Origin: CAUZIB01 sp963578805
GTDB taxonomy: Bacteria > Acidobacteriota > Vicinamibacteria > Vicinamibacterales > UBA8438
DNA: 64,000 bases
Assembly: GCA_963578805.1 (NCBI GenBank)
Contig: CAUZDY010000012.1
Location: forward strand, 1-64,000
Direction: 5' to 3'
Position numbers and translations under genes: made by a program. Shown piece by piece: positions 34,948-44,183 of this stretch (the stretch's first letter is position 1; each line of letters opens with the position of its first letter). The notes beneath the pieces were generated by a model, which did not search any database, was not told where the DNA came from, and worked only from the letters and a program-made list of their open reading frames with translations.

Positions 34948-36494
34948 GGCTGTCCCGAGTCTGGTGTGTCGGACGCCCAGCTCTCACTCATGACCGCTAA
35001 CTCGGTCAGCGTGCGAACCATCACCCCGGTTGAACCCTTCGCCAGGTCGGGGCGTGCGTCGTCGGACCACGCTGTGCCCGCAATGTCGATATGGGCCCAC
35101 GGTAAATCACCGGTAAAGGCCTGAAGAAATGCTGCAGCCGTGCACGCGCCTGCCGCACGCCCTCCGGCGTTGACAAGATCGGCCATCTCCGACCGTATCT
35201 GATCGGCATAGTCTTCATATAGTGGCAGTGGCCAAACCCGCTCTCCTGACCGGGCCGCCGCTTGCTGAACCGCCGTCGACCACGCTGAAGGTCGCCCAAA
35301 GAGCCCACTCGCCGCCGTTCCCAGAGCAACGACGCACGCGCCGGTCAGCGTCGCGACATCCACGAGATGTGTGGCACCCAGCTCACGTATGTACCAGAGC
35401 GCATCGCCAAGAATCAGACGACCTTCTGCGTCAGTGTTCAGGACCTCGACAGTCTTCCCACTGGCGCTGGTCAGGATGTCACCAGGCTTGGTGGCACGCC
35501 CACCGGGCATGTTCTCCGTCATCGGTACGACACCGATCACACGAACCGGTAGCTGCAGGGCACCGATAGCCCGCATCGCGCCAACGACCGCGGCACCACC
35601 CGCCATGTCCTGCTTCATCTGGTCCATCCCAGCTGCCGGTTTAATAGAGATGCCTCCGCTATCAAACGTAACACCCTTACCGACGAGCCCGAGCACTGGC
35701 GCAGCAGGCGCTGTCGCTGGGGTATGCCGCATCACGATCATTCTGGGTGGTTCGACAGCTCCCTGCGCGACACCCAAAAGCATTCCCATGCCGAGACCTC
35801 GCATCGCCTCGTCTTCGAGCACCTCGACGTCGACCCCCTGTTCGCTGACCATGGCAAGTGCGCGTTCGGCGAACGTAGCCGGAGTCAGGACATTCGCTGG
35901 CTCGTTGGACAATTCTCTGGCTAGGTTGGTTGAAGTGGCCACCACAACACCACGGTGTACGGCACGCTCGACGTCAGCAAGATTTTCCGATCCCGTCAGG
36001 AGATCACACGTCTCCAACAATGGTGCCGAGAGTTCGGCGCGGTCCCCAGTTCTGTAGCGGTGGTCCTCAAAGCCGCCGAGCAGGAGACCCTCCGCGACTG
36101 CCTGCGCCATAGCCGCCGCCGGAACGTCACCACGGACCACACAGGCGACCCTGGTAATTCGCCGCCGCCTGGCCTCGATAGCCACGGCCGCCAAACTCGA
36201 CCGACATCGATCCGCGCTCTCGTCGTCCCTTCGTCCAACGCCCACAAGAGCGACGCGATCCGCCTGCCAGCCTCCCCGCAGAGGTGTCAGAAAGAGTTCG
36301 TTTGGCTTAGGGCGGAATTCTTGCTGCTCAATCGCCCGACCTACCTCGCCATCCGATGCCGCATCGAGTTCGAGAAGGGCGGCATCGGAAAGCGGGTCAT
36401 CCTCAAAGACCGGTACGATCATCAGCTCGGCCGACACATCGGCCGGAAGGGATGTATTAACAGCCACAGTGGGCTCAGAACGACTCTTATTCAT
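34944..36494 (-). CDS. pepA: Leucyl aminopeptidase (M17)
   Basis: Cytosolic dimetal aminopeptidase, usually hexameric. 516 residues. The N-terminal macro-like domain is followed by the M17 catalytic domain: LVGKGVTFDSGGISIKPA, the metal-binding signature NTDAEGRLILGDAL, and TLTGACVVALG. It cleaves N-terminal Leu and other residues during peptide turnover. It is coupled to the small membrane protein downstream. Confidence 0.95.
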   Translation of the reverse strand: MNKSRSEPTVAVNTSLPADVSAELMIVPVFEDDPLSDAALLELDAASDGEVGRAIEQQEFRPKPNELFLTPLRGGWQADRVALVGVGRRDDESADRCRSSLAAVAIEARRRRITRVACVVRGDVPAAAMAQAVAEGLLLGGFEDHRYRTGDRAELSAPLLETCDLLTGSENLADVERAVHRGVVVATSTNLARELSNEPANVLTPATFAERALAMVSEQGVDVEVLEDEAMRGLGMGMLLGVAQGAVEPPRMIVMRHTPATAPAAPVLGLVGKGVTFDSGGISIKPAAGMDQMKQDMAGGAAVVGAMRAIGALQLPVRVIGVVPMTENMPGGRATKPGDILTSASGKTVEVLNTDAEGRLILGDALWYIRELGATHLVDVATLTGACVVALGTAASGLFGRPSAWSTAVQQAAARSGERVWPLPLYEDYADQIRSEMADLVNAGGRAAGACTAAAFLQAFTGDLPWAHIDIAGTAWSDDARPDLAKGSTGVMVRTLTELAVMSESWASDTPDSGQP

Positions 36495-36593
36495 TAGAGA
36501 ATTATACGTAGGTTTGACATTTGGTCAGATAGCCGAGCTGCGGTGCCGGCCGAATCTATAGATTTGTGGCAACGACCACACTAAAATAGAAGC

Positions 36594-37064
36594 ATGATTA
36601 CTTCCGGACTGGCTCGAGGCTTCCTGATTCCGATTCGTGCGCTTCGACACAGTCCGGTTTTGCTCCCGTTGCTCCTTATCCTCGCCGCATTAATGGCACC
36701 AACGACTGGTTGGACGACCGGCCAGGACACAGAGGAGCCTGACCTCAGCTTGCGCGCCACACCCCGTGTCGGCTTCGTGCCTGCTGAGATTCTCTTCATC
36801 GGGGAGCTGCGTGGTGGCTCCGATGACCACCAGCCGCTCTATTGCGCGGGCATCGAGTGGACGTGGGACGACGGCACCCATTCCGCACGGTACCCTGATT
36901 GCGATCCATACGAACCTGGAACGAGCGAGATTCGGCGTCGTTTCTCACAACGCCATACCTTCCAGCACAGTGGTAGATACGAAGTACGCCTCAGCCTCAA
37001 GAGGCGAGACAAAGTTATCTCATCGGCTCGGACGACGATCGAGGTCAGGGGCGGGTTTCGCTAA
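36594..37064 (+). CDS. Secreted PKD-like domain protein
   Basis: 156 residues. The N-terminal signal peptide or anchor is about 20-42 (LLPLLLILAALMAPTTGW). The rest is one Ig-like PKD fold: LSLRATPRVGFVPAEILFIGEL, IEWTWDDGT, then RHTFQHSGRYEVRLSLK, the usual H-x-Y...Y-x-V pattern. Two Cys (CAGIEW, PDCDPY) may form a disulphide. Probably an exported binding module. It stands alone between pepA and the M67 gene. Confidence 0.65.
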   Translation: MITSGLARGFLIPIRALRHSPVLLPLLLILAALMAPTTGWTTGQDTEEPDLSLRATPRVGFVPAEILFIGELRGGSDDHQPLYCAGIEWTWDDGTHSARYPDCDPYEPGTSEIRRRFSQRHTFQHSGRYEVRLSLKRRDKVISSARTTIEVRGGFR

Positions 37065-37081
37065 CCCTAGAGTCTCCTGGA

Positions 37082-37534
37082 TTAGACCTCCATAACCACC
37101 AGATCGACCCTTTCGAACCGCTCACCGACAAGACGATACGCCCGGACCTCCTCGACCACTGGTTCCCCAGCAAGGGACACGATTACGTAGAGATACTCTG
37201 CGTACGTGGCGTGTTCCAAGTCGGTCGAGGATGGAACCGCCGGTGCACTCGGATGGGAGTGATAGACGCCAACGACCACTCGACTCTCTTTTCGAGCTCG
37301 TCGAATAACCGCGAAATGGTCCCTGGGATCGACCTGGTACCGATGTGGGCCGGGTGTGAGATTGACCGCGCGTGTCGCCTCATCGATCGTGGCCGGGCTA
37401 CCCAGGAGAAAGCCACAACACTCGTTAGGTAGGGCTTCACGCGAATGGTCGAGCATAGCGTTGACCGCCACTCGACGGATGTGTATGACCGTTAGTGCAC
37501 CGCCGATCCCTTGACCGGACTTCGACGACGGCAC
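37082..37534 (-). CDS. M67 family metallopeptidase (JAMM/MPN+ domain)
   Basis: 150 residues. The zinc motif is complete: Glu in NECCGFLLG, then YHSHPSAPAVPSSTDLEHA, giving HxHx7SxxD. Bacterial stand-alone JAMM proteases often cleave ubiquitin-like sulphur carriers (ThiS/MoaD), but none is next to it. GTG start. It follows tyrA by 23 bases and is the last gene of the aromatic operon, where its role is unexplained. Confidence 0.88.
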   Translation of the reverse strand: MPSSKSGQGIGGALTVIHIRRVAVNAMLDHSREALPNECCGFLLGSPATIDEATRAVNLTPGPHRYQVDPRDHFAVIRRARKESRVVVGVYHSHPSAPAVPSSTDLEHATYAEYLYVIVSLAGEPVVEEVRAYRLVGERFERVDLVVMEV

Positions 37535-37557
37535 ACTAGCGGAGTACCCTCATGACG

Positions 37558-38487
37558 CTATCCTGCCCGGTCTCGGCCTTTAGGTTTCTCGGGAAGGAGA
37601 CCTCGCCACTCGGCGGCCGAGCCAAACACCCGGTCGATGCTCTCACCCTTGTCGAGGTTGTCCCGAATCGCCGAGAGCTCTGCAATTAAAGTATCCAGTG
37701 CTCGCCGGATTTCGTCCGCGTTCGTGGAGCAGATATCACGCCAAATCGTCGGTGGACTCGACGCGAGACGAGTCGTGTCAGACAGTCCGCTCCCGGTGAG
37801 CGAGAGACCATCCCGCCCGGAAGCCTCTCCCACAACGTGCATCAGGGCTGACGCGGTCAGTTGCGGCAGATGCGACAAGTACGCAAGCAGGCGGTCGTGT
37901 TCGGTCGCCGTCATGACGTGAGGCCGAGAACCGAGTGCGGTGACAAATGCTTGCAGCCGCCTCAGTGCAGGGCCGGCGGCCTCGTCGTCCGTCGGAGTAA
38001 AGAGCCAGGGTCTCCCGCTAAAAAGGTCTGGTCGCGCATAGTCGATTCCCCCGTGCGGTGCGCCGCCCAGCGGGTGACCACCGATGAACGTCAACCGGGG
38101 TGGCAACTGCCGTGCGCAGTCAACAATCTCATGCTTCGTGCTACCTACATCGGTCACGATGGCCATTCCCGAGACGTGCTGGTCAAGCTCGTCGAGAAGA
38201 TCAATGTTCTGTCTGACCGGCGCAGCTAATATCACAAGATCGGCTTCTGCCATCACAACCGGGTCGTCTGCAGCCACGTCGATTGCGTGATAGACCATCG
38301 CTCGTTCGAGTACAGCTTTATCGTCAATACCGATGACCAAACTCTGTGGCCAAATTTTCCTCACCGCGAGCGCAATCGATCCCCCGATAAGTCCAAGGCC
38401 GACGATGGCAACCTTCTCGAATATCGGAGGGGGGCCGTCCCCGGTGTCCGGCTGAATCACCGGTAGCTGGCGACTGGTATCTGACAT
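37558..38487 (-). CDS. tyrA: Prephenate dehydrogenase
   Basis: NAD-dependent oxidative decarboxylation of prephenate to 4-hydroxyphenylpyruvate for tyrosine. 309 residues. Rossmann loop VAIVGLGLIGGSIALA; catalytic-site FIGGHPLGGAPHGG; and a C-terminal helical domain (HDRLLAYLSHLPQLTASAL). No C-terminal ACT domain is visible, so Tyr feedback may act differently. It lies two bases after the aroF remnant and downstream of chorismate mutase, its substrate source. Confidence 0.93.
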   Translation of the reverse strand: MSDTSRQLPVIQPDTGDGPPPIFEKVAIVGLGLIGGSIALAVRKIWPQSLVIGIDDKAVLERAMVYHAIDVAADDPVVMAEADLVILAAPVRQNIDLLDELDQHVSGMAIVTDVGSTKHEIVDCARQLPPRLTFIGGHPLGGAPHGGIDYARPDLFSGRPWLFTPTDDEAAGPALRRLQAFVTALGSRPHVMTATEHDRLLAYLSHLPQLTASALMHVVGEASGRDGLSLTGSGLSDTTRLASSPPTIWRDICSTNADEIRRALDTLIAELSAIRDNLDKGESIDRVFGSAAEWRGLLPEKPKGRDRAG

Positions 38488-38489
38488 GG

Positions 38490-38636
38490 CTAAGGCTGAC
38501 GAAACCGAGGGTAAAGGAACACACTTTCAGAGGCTCCAGCAGTGGAACGATGCACGTCGAACCGTTTCTTAATGAGCGTCGAAATGACGTGCTGTATCTG
38601 ACCTTCAGACGCGCACCCCTTCATCACAACAACCAT
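38490..38636 (-). pseudogene. aroF: N-terminal remnant of DAHP synthase
   Basis: 48 codons from an ATG to a TAG. MVVVMKGCASEGQIQHVIS, then the FDVHRSTAG segment, match the ferredoxin-like (FXD) regulatory domain that opens type I-beta DAHP synthases (family pattern, from memory: M-x-V-V-M-K-P-x-A-T/S-x-x-Q-I). The roughly 290-residue catalytic barrel is missing; after GASESVF comes a short unrelated tail, and tyrA starts two bases on. The position between chorismate mutase and tyrA is where a full aroF would be expected. This looks like an internal deletion. It could still be translated as a 48-residue peptide. Confidence 0.78.
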
Positions 38637-38667
38637 GCTTGCTGCTCCCGTGTTTCTACCGGAACGG

Positions 38668-39015
38668 TCACTCCGGTGAGTTACCCTTCTCTTCCGATTC
38701 CCGTTCCAATCGCCGGTTCTCGTCGATGATCCGTTCGAAGAGCCGTGTGATTGCGTTGTCTCCCAGAGGACCACTATTCGTGTCGCGCACGTGCTGAAGG
38801 ACGGCGATCTCTCGTTTCGGCTGATATGTCTCCAGGTCTGCCTGGTTTTTCAGTGATCCAACCTGGAGAGCGCAAATCGCACGATCGTTGAGCAGTCTAA
38901 CAATCTGCTTATCTAGCCTGTCGATCTCGTCCCGGAACTTGGCGAGTCGTTCGGCGACATTCCCAGATACGCTTCGTCCGTCCGCCCGTGGGCCACCAGA
39001 TCGATCGCTCGTCAT
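38668..39015 (-). CDS. Chorismate mutase, AroQ class
   Basis: 115 residues, all-helical. RLAKFRDEIDRLDKQIVRLLNDR carries the first active-site Arg, and QPKREIAVLQHV and RLFERIIDENRRLE supply later catalytic residues. It converts chorismate to prephenate. Monofunctional: no prephenate dehydratase is fused. It overlaps trpA by four bases and precedes the aroF remnant by 31 bases. Confidence 0.92.
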   Translation of the reverse strand: MTSDRSGGPRADGRSVSGNVAERLAKFRDEIDRLDKQIVRLLNDRAICALQVGSLKNQADLETYQPKREIAVLQHVRDTNSGPLGDNAITRLFERIIDENRRLERESEEKGNSPE

Positions 39016-39854
39016 CTCTCGTCGCGGTTGAAAACTTGCTCCCCCGCCTCAGACCTGAAATCCACCAAGCCACTCCTCAGCCAGCGCACGTACCGTCGCA
39101 CCTCGCCGATGAGGTCGCTACCGCTCGACGCCTCCGCGATCCGACTGACCAGGCCACTGCCGACCACCGCCGCATCCGCGAACCGTCCCACTTCGACGAC
39201 GTGCTCAGGACGTGAAATTCCGAAGCCCAGTGCGATCGGCAGTGTCGTCACTCTCCGGATCCGCTCAACCATGGCGGACGCCCCGTCGGCAATCGTATCG
39301 CGCGCACCGGTCACACCCAACCTTGAGATACCGTACAGGAAGCCCCGGCCCAGCTCAGTGGCGCGGCGAATGCGGTCCTCGGTGGTTGTCGGGCTAAGCA
39401 GAAAAATTGGGTCAATGTTGACGGCAGTAGTGGCGTCGTGAAACTCCTCGGCCTCCTCAATCGGGAGATCTAGCACGAGAACACCATCGACGCCGACGTC
39501 GGAGGCGCGACGGATGAAACGCTCCAGGCCCATCGCTAAGACGGGGTTGGCATAGGTGAAAACAACAATCGGACTTGAGATCATCCGTCGGACGGCTCCG
39601 ATGAGCCGAAGACTCGACTTCAGGGTCATCCCCGCCGCCAAAGCTCGCTCCGACGCTCGCTGAATGACCGGACCGTCAGCGAGCGGGTCCGAAAAAGGGA
39701 CACCAACCTCCAAGACATCGACGCCGGCCTGATCAAGGGTCTGAAGGATGAGCGCTGAGCGGTCGGCGTCTGGATCCCCTGCCGTGACATACGTCACGAG
39801 GCCTGGACAGCCGTCCGACCGAAGTCTTGCAAACGTCTCGTCGATCCGTGACAT
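39012..39854 (-). CDS. trpA: Tryptophan synthase alpha subunit
   Basis: TIM barrel cleaving indole-3-glycerol phosphate to indole and glyceraldehyde 3-phosphate. 280 residues from ATG 39854 (GAGG upstream); a TTG at 39863, coupled to the trpB stop, is an alternative. LEVGVPFSDPLADGPVIQ holds the catalytic Glu and Asp region, VLVLDLPIEEAEEF and LSPTTTEDRI follow, and GFGISRPEHV is the phosphate-binding loop. Confidence 0.97.
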   Translation of the reverse strand: MSRIDETFARLRSDGCPGLVTYVTAGDPDADRSALILQTLDQAGVDVLEVGVPFSDPLADGPVIQRASERALAAGMTLKSSLRLIGAVRRMISSPIVVFTYANPVLAMGLERFIRRASDVGVDGVLVLDLPIEEAEEFHDATTAVNIDPIFLLSPTTTEDRIRRATELGRGFLYGISRLGVTGARDTIADGASAMVERIRRVTTLPIALGFGISRPEHVVEVGRFADAAVVGSGLVSRIAEASSGSDLIGEVRRYVRWLRSGLVDFRSEAGEQVFNRDER

Positions 39855-39859
39855 CGCAG

Positions 39860-41089
39860 TCAAGCCTCTATGTCGGTGTCCTGGATGGCGGGTACGTCCT
39901 TGTCACCGCGCCCAGACAAGTTGACCAGCACTGTCCCACCCGTTCCAATTTCTTTCGCTAAACGGCAAGCGTACGCGACGGCGTGAGCAGATTCCAAGGC
40001 GGGAAGAATCCCTTCGAGTCGGCACAGAGCCCGAAAGGCCTTGAGGGCCTGGTCGTCCGAGACGCTCGTATACTCCGCACGTCCCAAATCGCGAAGCCAG
40101 GCATGCTCCGGACCGACCGCGGCATAGTCGAGACCGGCTGAAATCGAGTGAGTGCGGTCGATGTTGCCATCAGCGTTCTGCAGCACATAGCTACGGGTGC
40201 CCTGCAAGACGCCAACGGTGCCGGTCGCGAATCGAGCGGCGTGTTTACCGGAGACGAGGGCTTCGCCCCCTGCCTCGACACCAATCAACCGAACGCCGTT
40301 ATCCGCGATAAATCCATCAAAGATGCCGAGCGCGTTGCTGCCTCCGCCGACACAGGCCACGACCGCGGTGGGTAACTCGCCGGCCAGCGATAGGATCTGG
40401 AGGCGGGACTCACGACCGATCACCGATTGAAATTCACGAACCATAAGCGGATAGGGGTGCGGACCGAGGACCGATCCAAGGAGATAGTAAGTGTCATCGA
40501 CATTCGTGACCCAGTCGCGCATCGCTTCGTTAATCGCGTCCTTGAGGGTGCGACTTCCGGAATCAACGCCCGTCACCGTTGCTCCGAGGAGTCTCATGCG
40601 AAACACATTCGGTGCCTGCCGCCGCATATCTTCGGTCCCCATGTAGACCTCGCACTTCAACCCCATGAGGGCACATACTGTCGCCGTCGCCACACCGTGC
40701 TGACCGGCGCCGGTTTCCGCAACGACACGCCGCTTCCCCATCCTGACGGCCAGCAGCCCCTGCCCCAGCGCGTTGTTAATCTTGTGGGCGCCCGTGTGTG
40801 CCAGGTCCTCCCGTTTGAGAAAGAGACGAGCACCACCGGCATTGGTAGCCAAGCGACAAGCCTCATAAATCGGTGTCGGACGACCGACGTAGTGGGTAAG
40901 CAGGTCAGAGAGCTCCAAAGTAAACGCGGGATCCGCCCTGGCCTCACGATAGGCTCGTTCCAACTCCTCGATCGGCTCGACCAACGTCTCGGGAACAAAC
41001 CGTCCCCCATAGGCACCGAAATATCCGCGTGAGTCTGGGTCCCGCTGCCCGAACGCCGGTGTCGTCACTCGTGAGTTTTCACTGCCCAT
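39860..41089 (-). CDS. trpB: Tryptophan synthase beta subunit
   Basis: PLP enzyme joining indole and serine to give tryptophan. 409 residues. GAYGGRFVPETL is the TrpB1 start, the PLP Lys is in LKREDLAHTGAHKINNALG, AETGAGQHGVA is the substrate loop, and VVACVGGGSNALG the phosphate loop. It overlaps trpF by 25 bases at its 5' end, and its stop lies just before the trpA start. Confidence 0.98.
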   Translation of the reverse strand: MGSENSRVTTPAFGQRDPDSRGYFGAYGGRFVPETLVEPIEELERAYREARADPAFTLELSDLLTHYVGRPTPIYEACRLATNAGGARLFLKREDLAHTGAHKINNALGQGLLAVRMGKRRVVAETGAGQHGVATATVCALMGLKCEVYMGTEDMRRQAPNVFRMRLLGATVTGVDSGSRTLKDAINEAMRDWVTNVDDTYYLLGSVLGPHPYPLMVREFQSVIGRESRLQILSLAGELPTAVVACVGGGSNALGIFDGFIADNGVRLIGVEAGGEALVSGKHAARFATGTVGVLQGTRSYVLQNADGNIDRTHSISAGLDYAAVGPEHAWLRDLGRAEYTSVSDDQALKAFRALCRLEGILPALESAHAVAYACRLAKEIGTGGTVLVNLSGRGDKDVPAIQDTDIEA

Positions 41090-41730
41090 CGCCCGTGCTC
41101 CGATAAGGTTTGATCTGTTTTCACAAGCGCATCAAAGAAGGCCTGTAACAACTCCGGCGACTTGATGCCGGGGCTAGCCTCGAGACCCGACGACACGTCG
41201 ATCGCGTAGGGACGAACCAGGCGAACGGCTTCCACCACGTTTACTGGTGTGAGACCACCCGCAAGAAACATCGGTCGTCGCTGAGCCACGCTGGCCGCCA
41301 GCGACCAGTCTACCGTTCGGCCGGTGCCACCCTTCCTCTCGGGATCGTGAATGTCCACAAGGGGCGTCACCGTCTCAGGGAGCCGTATTGCCGCTGCGAC
41401 GTCAAGCGGTCCTCGAAGGGAAACGGATTTGATCACGCGACACGGCAGCGCCAGGCAGAATTCCGTCGTCTCATCGCCATGCAACTGCACGGCAGCAAGC
41501 CCAACGCGTGCGGACACCTCATCGATCCACGCCGGTGACGCGTCAACAAACACGCCGACCCGGTCAACGTCTGGCGACAATAGCGTCGCGATCTGAGCCG
41601 CCTGCGCCGGCTGGATAAATCTCGGACTCTTGTCCCAGAAAACGAAACCGACAGCCGATGCTCCCAACTCACTTACCAGTAAGGCATCCGAGGCTCGGGT
41701 TATTCCACAGACCTTGACTTTGACGGTCAC
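41065..41730 (-). CDS. trpF: Phosphoribosylanthranilate isomerase
   Basis: Amadori rearrangement of phosphoribosylanthranilate to CdRP. 221 residues. VKVCGITRASDA holds the catalytic Cys, VGFVFWDKSPRFI and VQLHGDE are family signatures, and AIDVSSGLEASPGIKS holds the catalytic Asp. GTG start overlapping the trpC stop by four bases. Confidence 0.96.
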   Translation of the reverse strand: MTVKVKVCGITRASDALLVSELGASAVGFVFWDKSPRFIQPAQAAQIATLLSPDVDRVGVFVDASPAWIDEVSARVGLAAVQLHGDETTEFCLALPCRVIKSVSLRGPLDVAAAIRLPETVTPLVDIHDPERKGGTGRTVDWSLAASVAQRRPMFLAGGLTPVNVVEAVRLVRPYAIDVSSGLEASPGIKSPELLQAFFDALVKTDQTLSEHGRWAVKTHE

Positions 41731-42584
41731 CTGATCCCCCTCGGCGTCGCCTCCACCCCGCGTAGCAGTGTGGTCAGGGCAGCTCCGGGGTCAGACCGCG
41801 TTATGAGCGATTCCCCGACAAGAAACCCGTCGTAACCAGCCTGTCGCAAGTCCCTGAGATCATCGGACGTCTTGATTCCACTTTCGGCGATCGCGATCAC
41901 ATCCTCTGGAATCGAGGCAATCAACGAGAACGATGCGTCGATATCGACATCGAGCGTTCGAAGATTTCTGTTGTTAACGCCAATAATTCGAGCCTCTGCC
42001 GCCAGTGCACGGAACAGATCGGTCGTGTCGTGGACTTCGACAAGAGCTGCCAACCCTAGGTCGGCCGCCACGGCGACGAGGCGTCGAAGGGTGGTGTTGT
42101 CCAGGGCAGCCACAATCAAAAGCGCCGCGTCTGCCCCAGCCGCCCTAGTCTCCGCAAGCTGATATTCCGACACGATAAAGTCTTTTCGAAGAATCGGAAT
42201 CGCTACGACCTCGCGGACCGCCTCCAGGTGGTGTAGTCCGCCATCGAAGAAGCCAGGTTCAGTCAGGACAGAAATAGCCGCAGCACCAGAACGCTCATAA
42301 GCACTCGCGATCTCCGTCGGCTTGTAGTCTTCTCGCAATACCCCTCGTGACGGCGAGCGCCGCTTGCACTCCGAGATGACCGCAAGGCGATCGGTTGACG
42401 CCAAGGTCGCTCGAAATGCCTCGCCGCGTGGTGATCGCGTAGCGGCAACCTTCTCTACCTTCGCCAACGGTCGACGACGTTGAGCAGCGGCAACTGAGTG
42501 ACGTGTTGCGCCGACAATCGCTTCCAGCAGGTCAGGTCGATTACCGGCGCGCCGCTCCGAAGCCACCTGACGATCGGTTGTCAT
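41727..42584 (-). CDS. trpC: Indole-3-glycerol phosphate synthase
   Basis: Ring closure of CdRP to indole-3-glycerol phosphate. 285 residues. ISECKRRSPSRG carries the catalytic Lys (the residue before Lys is Cys, where Ile or Val is usual), PILRKDFIVSEYQL, IIGVNNRNLRTLDVD and VIAIAESGIK are the remaining barrel motifs. Monofunctional, as trpF is separate. It overlaps trpD and trpF by four bases each. Confidence 0.97.
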   Translation of the reverse strand: MTTDRQVASERRAGNRPDLLEAIVGATRHSVAAAQRRRPLAKVEKVAATRSPRGEAFRATLASTDRLAVISECKRRSPSRGVLREDYKPTEIASAYERSGAAAISVLTEPGFFDGGLHHLEAVREVVAIPILRKDFIVSEYQLAETRAAGADAALLIVAALDNTTLRRLVAVAADLGLAALVEVHDTTDLFRALAAEARIIGVNNRNLRTLDVDIDASFSLIASIPEDVIAIAESGIKTSDDLRDLRQAGYDGFLVGESLITRSDPGAALTTLLRGVEATPRGIR

Positions 42585-43597
42585 TCAGCCTCCCGTGAGC
42601 AGGCGACAAGTGCGTCAAGTTTCTGCCTCACACGTCCATCTTCGATGGCCGCCGCAGCCATCCTCGCGCCCTCGGCGAGTGACGGCGCACCCTCGCCAAT
42701 GAACAAGCCTACGGCCGCATTGCCGACCACGAAGTCCTTGGACGGACCGGGTGCTCCCGCCAGCACCTCCCGGGCTACTTCGACGCTCTCCTCCGGACCC
42801 GACACCCGAAGGAGATCGATCGACGTCGGCTCGAGCCCCAGGTCCGTGGGATGGAGATAGAACGTATGAAGTCTGCCGTCACGGTACTCGACGACCTTCG
42901 TATAACCAGTCGGTGAAATCTCGTCGAGGCCGTCTGCACCATGCACGACCCACGCTCGCTCTGACCCCAGCTGCCCGAGCGCACGCGCCAACAGATCGGT
43001 GTGTTCTGGTCTCGATACGCCCACGATTTGACGCCGGACATGAGCAGGATTGGTCAACGGTCCGAGAAGATTGAACGCCGTGCGCACGCCAAGTTCGCGC
43101 CGCGTCGGTCCAGCGTGGCGCATCGATGGGTGAAACGCTGGGGCAAAAAAGAACGCGATTCCAACGTCCGAGAGGCACCGTTCGACCACGGCCGGTGACG
43201 CGGAGACGTTGACGCCAAGCGCTTCGAAAAGGTCAGCGCTTCCGCTTGAGCTGGACACCGACCGACCCCCGTGCTTCGCCACACGGATCCCGCACGCTGC
43301 AATCGTCAAAGCAGCAAGTGATGAGACGTTGAAGGTGTGCAATCGGTCACCTCCCGTCCCGCAAGTGTCGAACACGTCAGCGAACGACCGTGACAGTTGC
43401 ACTGCCTGGGTACGCATCGTGCGCGCTAGTCCAACGATCTCGGCCGGACGTTCACCCTTCATCGAGAGTGCGACCAGGAAACCGGCGATCTGTGCTGGCG
43501 CCGCGCGGCCTTCCATGATTTCAAGCATGGCGGCGCTGGCCTCACCCTCGGTGAGATCCTCGCGGCCGCGTAACTTCTCTATCAACTCGGCGAACAC
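42581..43597 (-). CDS. trpD: Anthranilate phosphoribosyltransferase
   Basis: Transfers phosphoribose from PRPP to anthranilate. 338 residues. VFDTCGTGGDRLHTFNVSS is the PRPP-binding Gly-rich loop, VAKHGGRSVSSSSGSADL and FNLLGPLTNPA are family motifs. GTG start immediately after the trpG stop, so the two are coupled although not fused. Confidence 0.97.
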   Translation of the reverse strand: MFAELIEKLRGREDLTEGEASAAMLEIMEGRAAPAQIAGFLVALSMKGERPAEIVGLARTMRTQAVQLSRSFADVFDTCGTGGDRLHTFNVSSLAALTIAACGIRVAKHGGRSVSSSSGSADLFEALGVNVSASPAVVERCLSDVGIAFFFAPAFHPSMRHAGPTRRELGVRTAFNLLGPLTNPAHVRRQIVGVSRPEHTDLLARALGQLGSERAWVVHGADGLDEISPTGYTKVVEYRDGRLHTFYLHPTDLGLEPTSIDLLRVSGPEESVEVAREVLAGAPGPSKDFVVGNAAVGLFIGEGAPSLAEGARMAAAAIEDGRVRQKLDALVACSREAE

Positions 43598-44164
43598 TCA
43601 CAGCTCCAAAAAATTCTTAAGCAGATTGTGACCAACATCGGTCAGAACGCTCTCCGGATGAAACTGAACCCCATAAACAGGCCAGGCCCGATGCCGGAGA
43701 CCCATGATGGTGTCGCCTCCGAGGGTGCGAGCCGAAACCTCAAGCCCATCTGGCCAGGGCGCAGCAGCGACGACCAGTGAGTGATACCGACCAGCCAGAA
43801 AGGGGCTGGCGATTCGATTAAAGACTCCCTGGCCATCATGCTCGACCTGTGAAGACTTACCATGCAACAACGTCGATGCCGCCACGACCGATGCACCAAA
43901 GGCATAGCCAATTGCCTGGTGCCCGAGACAAACGCCAAGTATCGGAATCGATGATCCATACCGTTGCACTGTCTCCACGCTCACACCGGCATCCTCCGGG
44001 CGACCAGGGCCTGGCGAGATCACGATCCGGTCCGGTTTGAGAGCGCCAACGTCCTCGACAGCGATCTCGTCGTTCCGAGTGACAACCGGGTCAGCACCAA
44101 GTTCCCCCAGGTACTGGACAAGGTTGTAGGTGAATGAATCGTAGTTATCGATGACCAATACCAT
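43598..44164 (-). CDS. trpG: Anthranilate synthase glutamine amidotransferase subunit
   Basis: Supplies ammonia from glutamine to TrpE; may also serve PabB. 188 residues, class I GATase. MVLVIDNYDSFTYNLVQYL start; the nucleophile Cys in LGVCLGHQAIG; and His-Glu in VQFHPESVLT. It lies 19 bases after trpE. Confidence 0.97.
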   Translation of the reverse strand: MVLVIDNYDSFTYNLVQYLGELGADPVVTRNDEIAVEDVGALKPDRIVISPGPGRPEDAGVSVETVQRYGSSIPILGVCLGHQAIGYAFGASVVAASTLLHGKSSQVEHDGQGVFNRIASPFLAGRYHSLVVAAAPWPDGLEVSARTLGGDTIMGLRHRAWPVYGVQFHPESVLTDVGHNLLKNFLEL

Positions 44165-44183
44165 CTGTCTCGCCGTCGTTTAT

